Shown here piece after piece: positions 61,512 to 64,000 of a DNA stretch of 64,000 nt (its first letter is position 1; each line of letters opens with the position of its first letter). The stretch is from NCBI GenBank assembly GCA_036506495.1, contig DASXRQ010000115.1, forward strand, positions 1 to 64,000. The letters run 5' to 3'. This stretch comes from DASXRC01 sp036506495 (GTDB lineage Bacteria; Actinomycetota; Actinomycetes; Mycobacteriales; Micromonosporaceae). The translations under genes and the position numbers were made by a program. Under the pieces are notes generated by a model. It was given only the letters and a program-made list of their open reading frames with translations, had not been told where the DNA came from and made no database searches.

Positions 61512-62717
61512 TCAGTCCGCCGCCGGCGCGCCCGAGGCCTGAGCCGGCCGCAGGCGGAGGTAGACCGCCCGCACCGCTAGGGCGCGCTCAACGTCTCCGA
61601 TCACCCGCTCGAAGAATTCTCGCCGGTACTCCTCCCGGGTCATCGTCGTGACGGCGAAGTACATGCTGCCGAAGCCGGCCAGGAGGGCCGCCGAGCGGAA
61701 CAACGCCACCGGCATGAATGGAACCCACACCGAGCGCTGCGGCTCGCCGCCGATCCAGGACGAGGCCGTTGTGTGGTCGACAGTGATCAAGCCTAGAAGG
61801 ACGAAGAATGCGAAGAGCCCGAGACCCACGACCGCGGCCTGGATGAGCTGCCGCGTCGTGAGCACCAGCAGCACATTGGTCTCCTGTCGGGCGGTCAGGG
61901 GCGGGGGCGGGGAAGCCGAGGACGGAGCGACGGCGGCGAGCGGCGTTCCCGCGCAGGCAGCGGCGAGCCGTGCCGGGCTGAGATCCTGCTCGACCCGGTC
62001 AATCTCGCCGCGCAGCCTGGTCGCGGTTGCCAACACGGTCACGGCCGCGAACAGCCCCAGGACCAGCACGAGCCGCCCCCACGCCAGATGGTTCATGAGT
62101 TGCCACAACTCGCTCGTGAAGAACAGGAAGAACGTCACGAACAGCAGGGTCGGCATCGCCCGACCCTGCAGGTGCACCCCGCCGCGCATATCGCTGGCGG
62201 CGTGCGCTATCGCCCGGGCGGCGAGTGCAACCAGGCCGTAGGCGGTCGCGAGCCAGGCCAGTGCGAAGATCGCGACGAACGCGGCCGCGAGAACGAGGCC
62301 GGTCACGACGACCAACTGGAGCGTTGATGCGCCGGGGCGGCCGATGATCAGTGCCCTGTCGGCCCGGCCGTACGAGCCGATGAGGAGCAGGGGAATGAGG
62401 ACCGGGGCTGCCGCGAAGGCGATGAGGACGGCCATCGCGCTGGTGCGTGACAACCGCGGCGTCCGGCGGGCCAACCGGGCGAGCGCGGCAGGCAGCCCGA
62501 GCAGCATTACCACCAGCACCGCCGCGCCGACGAGCGCGACCACTCCGGGGCCGGTGCGGGCGAGCAGCACCGGGAGGCCGACGCTGACCACGATCACCGT
62601 GGTCAGGAACGGGAGCATGCGCGGCAGGACGTGGGAGCGAAACCGGTAATCCTCGATCAGTTGAGGTACGCCCTGGGAAACGAACCACCGCTCGGTTCGC
62701 TCGACCACAGAATCCAC
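61512..62717 (-). CDS. Polytopic membrane protein of unknown function
   Basis: 401 residues from GTG 62717 with GGAGG 8 bases upstream. About eight membrane helices, beginning MLPFLTTVIVVSVGLPVLLA, VVALVGAAVLVVMLLGLPAA and MAVLIAFAAAPVLIPLLLIG. The soluble loop after FLFFTSELWQLMNHLAWGRL holds LRGEIDRVEQDLSPARLAAA. The C-terminus has MTREEYRREFFERVIGDVER. No family recognised. It may be co-transcribed with the oxidoreductase 33 bases downstream. Confidence 0.75.
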   Translation of the reverse strand: MDSVVERTERWFVSQGVPQLIEDYRFRSHVLPRMLPFLTTVIVVSVGLPVLLARTGPGVVALVGAAVLVVMLLGLPAALARLARRTPRLSRTSAMAVLIAFAAAPVLIPLLLIGSYGRADRALIIGRPGASTLQLVVVTGLVLAAAFVAIFALAWLATAYGLVALAARAIAHAASDMRGGVHLQGRAMPTLLFVTFFLFFTSELWQLMNHLAWGRLVLVLGLFAAVTVLATATRLRGEIDRVEQDLSPARLAAACAGTPLAAVAPSSASPPPPLTARQETNVLLVLTTRQLIQAAVVGLGLFAFFVLLGLITVDHTTASSWIGGEPQRSVWVPFMPVALFRSAALLAGFGSMYFAVTTMTREEYRREFFERVIGDVERALAVRAVYLRLRPAQASGAPAAD

Positions 62718-62776
62718 TCAGCTTGCCTCCTTTCCGCGCCGCGGCATCCGCAAACCCATCGCCCATCCCGTCCGGG

Positions 62777-63454
62777 TCAGGCCAGCAGCGGGAAGCGGTC
62801 GGCGACGTCGCCGAGCGCCGCGCGGTCCCGCGCGTCGAGCTCGACCCTCCCGGTCGCCTTGAGCAGGTAGTCCTCGGGCATCCAGAGCCCCGGCCGGCCC
62901 GCGTTCAGCAGACCGTCCATCGTGCACAGCGCCAGGCCGATCGCGTTCCGCCGCGGTGGCGTCGACCCCGGCAGGTCGACGGTCATGTCGAGGTGGTGCA
63001 CGACGGCCTCGGTGACGAGCGTCGCCAGGAAGTCCGGCACCGTGAGCACGTGCCCCTGGGTTGCCACGTAGCCGTGCGGGCTCGCGAGCGCCGCGGCCCG
63101 TTGCGCGGCCGGCGCTGTCTCCCTCCACACCCCGACGATGCCGGACGGCCGCACGAAGGCCGCCGCCGATCGCCGCACCCACCAGGCGTGCTCGACGGAT
63201 CCGCGCCGGTCGGGGTGGAACGGCGCCCAGTAGCTGACGTGGTCCACATCCGGCGGGCCGGCCGCCGGGGTGGCCAGCGCGACCAGTGCCCGCTGCGCGT
63301 CGCACAGCAGGTGGAAGAGCACGTCCGCGACGGCCCACCCGCGGCAGCGGGTGGGCCGCATCAGGTCGTCGTCGGTGAGCCCGATCGCGAACTCGGTGAC
63401 GCCGCCGTACGCGCCACGCAGTCCCGTCAGCGCCGTCTCGTAGGTCGGCCGCAC
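62777..63454 (-). CDS. DinB-fold protein, maleylpyruvate isomerase N-terminal domain type
   Basis: 225 residues from GTG 63454. LRGAYGGVTEFAIGLTDDDL, RCRGWAVADVLFHLLCDAQR and a later EAVVHHLDMTVDLPG give the His pattern of the MDMPI_N/DinB_2 metal-binding fold. Related proteins are mycothiol-dependent enzymes in actinobacteria, and mycothiol precursor supply (ino1) is present nearby; the link is only suggestive. Confidence 0.82.
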   Translation of the reverse strand: MRPTYETALTGLRGAYGGVTEFAIGLTDDDLMRPTRCRGWAVADVLFHLLCDAQRALVALATPAAGPPDVDHVSYWAPFHPDRRGSVEHAWWVRRSAAAFVRPSGIVGVWRETAPAAQRAAALASPHGYVATQGHVLTVPDFLATLVTEAVVHHLDMTVDLPGSTPPRRNAIGLALCTMDGLLNAGRPGLWMPEDYLLKATGRVELDARDRAALGDVADRFPLLA

Positions 63455-63503
63455 CCCTCGATGGTCACACCGACGGGTGCGCCGCGCAGCCCGGTCGCAA
63501 CCG

Positions 63504-64000
63504 TCAGCCGGCGGCGTCGGGTGCGCTGGTGAGCAGCTCGGTCACCTCGGCATCGGTCACCTGGTGGAAGTCGCCGTAGTACCGGCTGACCGCGCCGAAG
63601 TCGGGCGGCGTGAGGGGACATACCACCTCGTCCGCGGTGCGGGCGACCGCCTCGTACGCGTCGGGCGCACCGACCGGGACCGCGACGACGACGCGCTCCG
63701 CGCCCATCCGGCGGGCGACCGCCACCGCGGCGCGGGCCGTGGCGCCGGTGGCCAATCCGTCATCGACGACGATCGCGGTACGGCCGGAGAGCTCCACCGG
63801 CCCCCGTCCGCCCCGGTAGCGCTCCTCGCGGCGCCGCAGCTCGACCGCCTCCGCGTCGGTGACCTCGGCGATCTGCGCCGGCTCGAGCCGGTACGCGATG
63901 TCCGGGTTGAGCACGCGTACACCGTCGGGACCCAGCGCACCGAACGCGACCTCCGGCGCCCACGGCACGCCGAGCTTGCGGACCACGAGCACATCCAGCG
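63504..64000 (-). CDS. Phosphoribosyltransferase family protein, partial
   Basis: The frame runs off the right edge, so the N-terminus is missing; about 165 residues are visible. The PRPP-binding motif AIVVDDGLATGATARAAVAV is complete, preceded by LVVRKLGVPWAPEVAFGALG. It is of the group of stand-alone actinobacterial PRTases whose base substrate is unclear. It ends 49 bases before the DinB-fold gene. Confidence 0.85.
   Translation of the reverse strand, partial: LDVLVVRKLGVPWAPEVAFGALGPDGVRVLNPDIAYRLEPAQIAEVTDAEAVELRRREERYRGGRGPVELSGRTAIVVDDGLATGATARAAVAVARRMGAERVVVAVPVGAPDAYEAVARTADEVVCPLTPPDFGAVSRYYGDFHQVTDAEVTELLTSAPDAAG

Noticed and set aside
1..64000. CRISPR arrays, rRNA genes, insertion sequences with transposase
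   Set aside because: None seen. No regularly spaced repeats, no rRNA-like sequence and no transposase motifs were found by reading.

Overview
This is a high-GC actinobacterial chromosome segment around the replication origin. Gene order (gyrA, gyrB, dciA, recF, gnd, dnaN, dnaA, then rpmH, rnpA, yidD, yidC, jag, rsmG, parA, parB, later trxA/trxB/sigM/murJ, cca, ino1, a PBP and rpsF-ssb-rpsR-rplI-dnaB) matches the conserved origin region known from Mycobacterium and Micromonosporaceae. The separate pseudokinase gene next to murJ, the PadR-ino1 pair, the 42-residue DLW-39-like protein between tRNA-Ala and tRNA-Ile and the frequent GTG/TTG starts suggest the family Micromonosporaceae; the genus cannot be fixed from this window.

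Region 1 (about 1-9990) is accessory. It holds a partial DHFR-like reductase, a PIN-like toxin with a broken antitoxin, a frameshifted membrane protein, a secreted protein, a GT2/acyltransferase pair, a frameshifted tyrosine integrase next to a tRNA-Arg 3' fragment, remnants of a LuxR regulator and of a restriction-endonuclease-like gene, a TetR regulator facing a small alpha/beta-barrel-type protein across a 21-bp palindrome, and a second integrase remnant ending 55 bp from an intact tRNA-Ala gene. A tRNA-Ala 3' fragment at 658 lies in the same orientation, so the stretch looks like one or more decayed elements integrated at tRNA genes.

Region 2 (about 9990-23575) is the leftward replication module, all on the minus strand except one unknown conserved gene. 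DnaA-box-like sites occur on both sides of dnaA (20841-21348 and 22855-23575), which marks oriC. Region 3 (23576-46436) runs rightward from rpmH: protein-membrane insertion (yidD, yidC), chromosome segregation (parA, parB, two parS sites, with an extra DnaA-box cluster after parB), cell-wall and redox genes (ddl-like, cwlM, trxA, trxB), the sigM/anti-sigma pair, the pseudokinase and murJ, then cca, ogt, ino1 and padR. Region 4 (46679-64000) holds a class A PBP, two membrane glycosyltransferase-like proteins, endonuclease IV, the rpsF operon with a probable S6:S18 autoregulatory leader, and dnaB split by a 509-residue intein. It ends with an oxidoreductase, a membrane protein, a DinB-fold protein and a partial phosphoribosyltransferase.

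The most notable items are the class 3-type (W-C-T) intein in the DnaB P-loop with a Cys-rich insertion in its homing endonuclease, a 62-bp near-perfect palindromic element present twice (16255 and 45807) in the same orientation, the tRNA-flanked decayed island, and the ribosome-binding-site-masking leader of rpsF.
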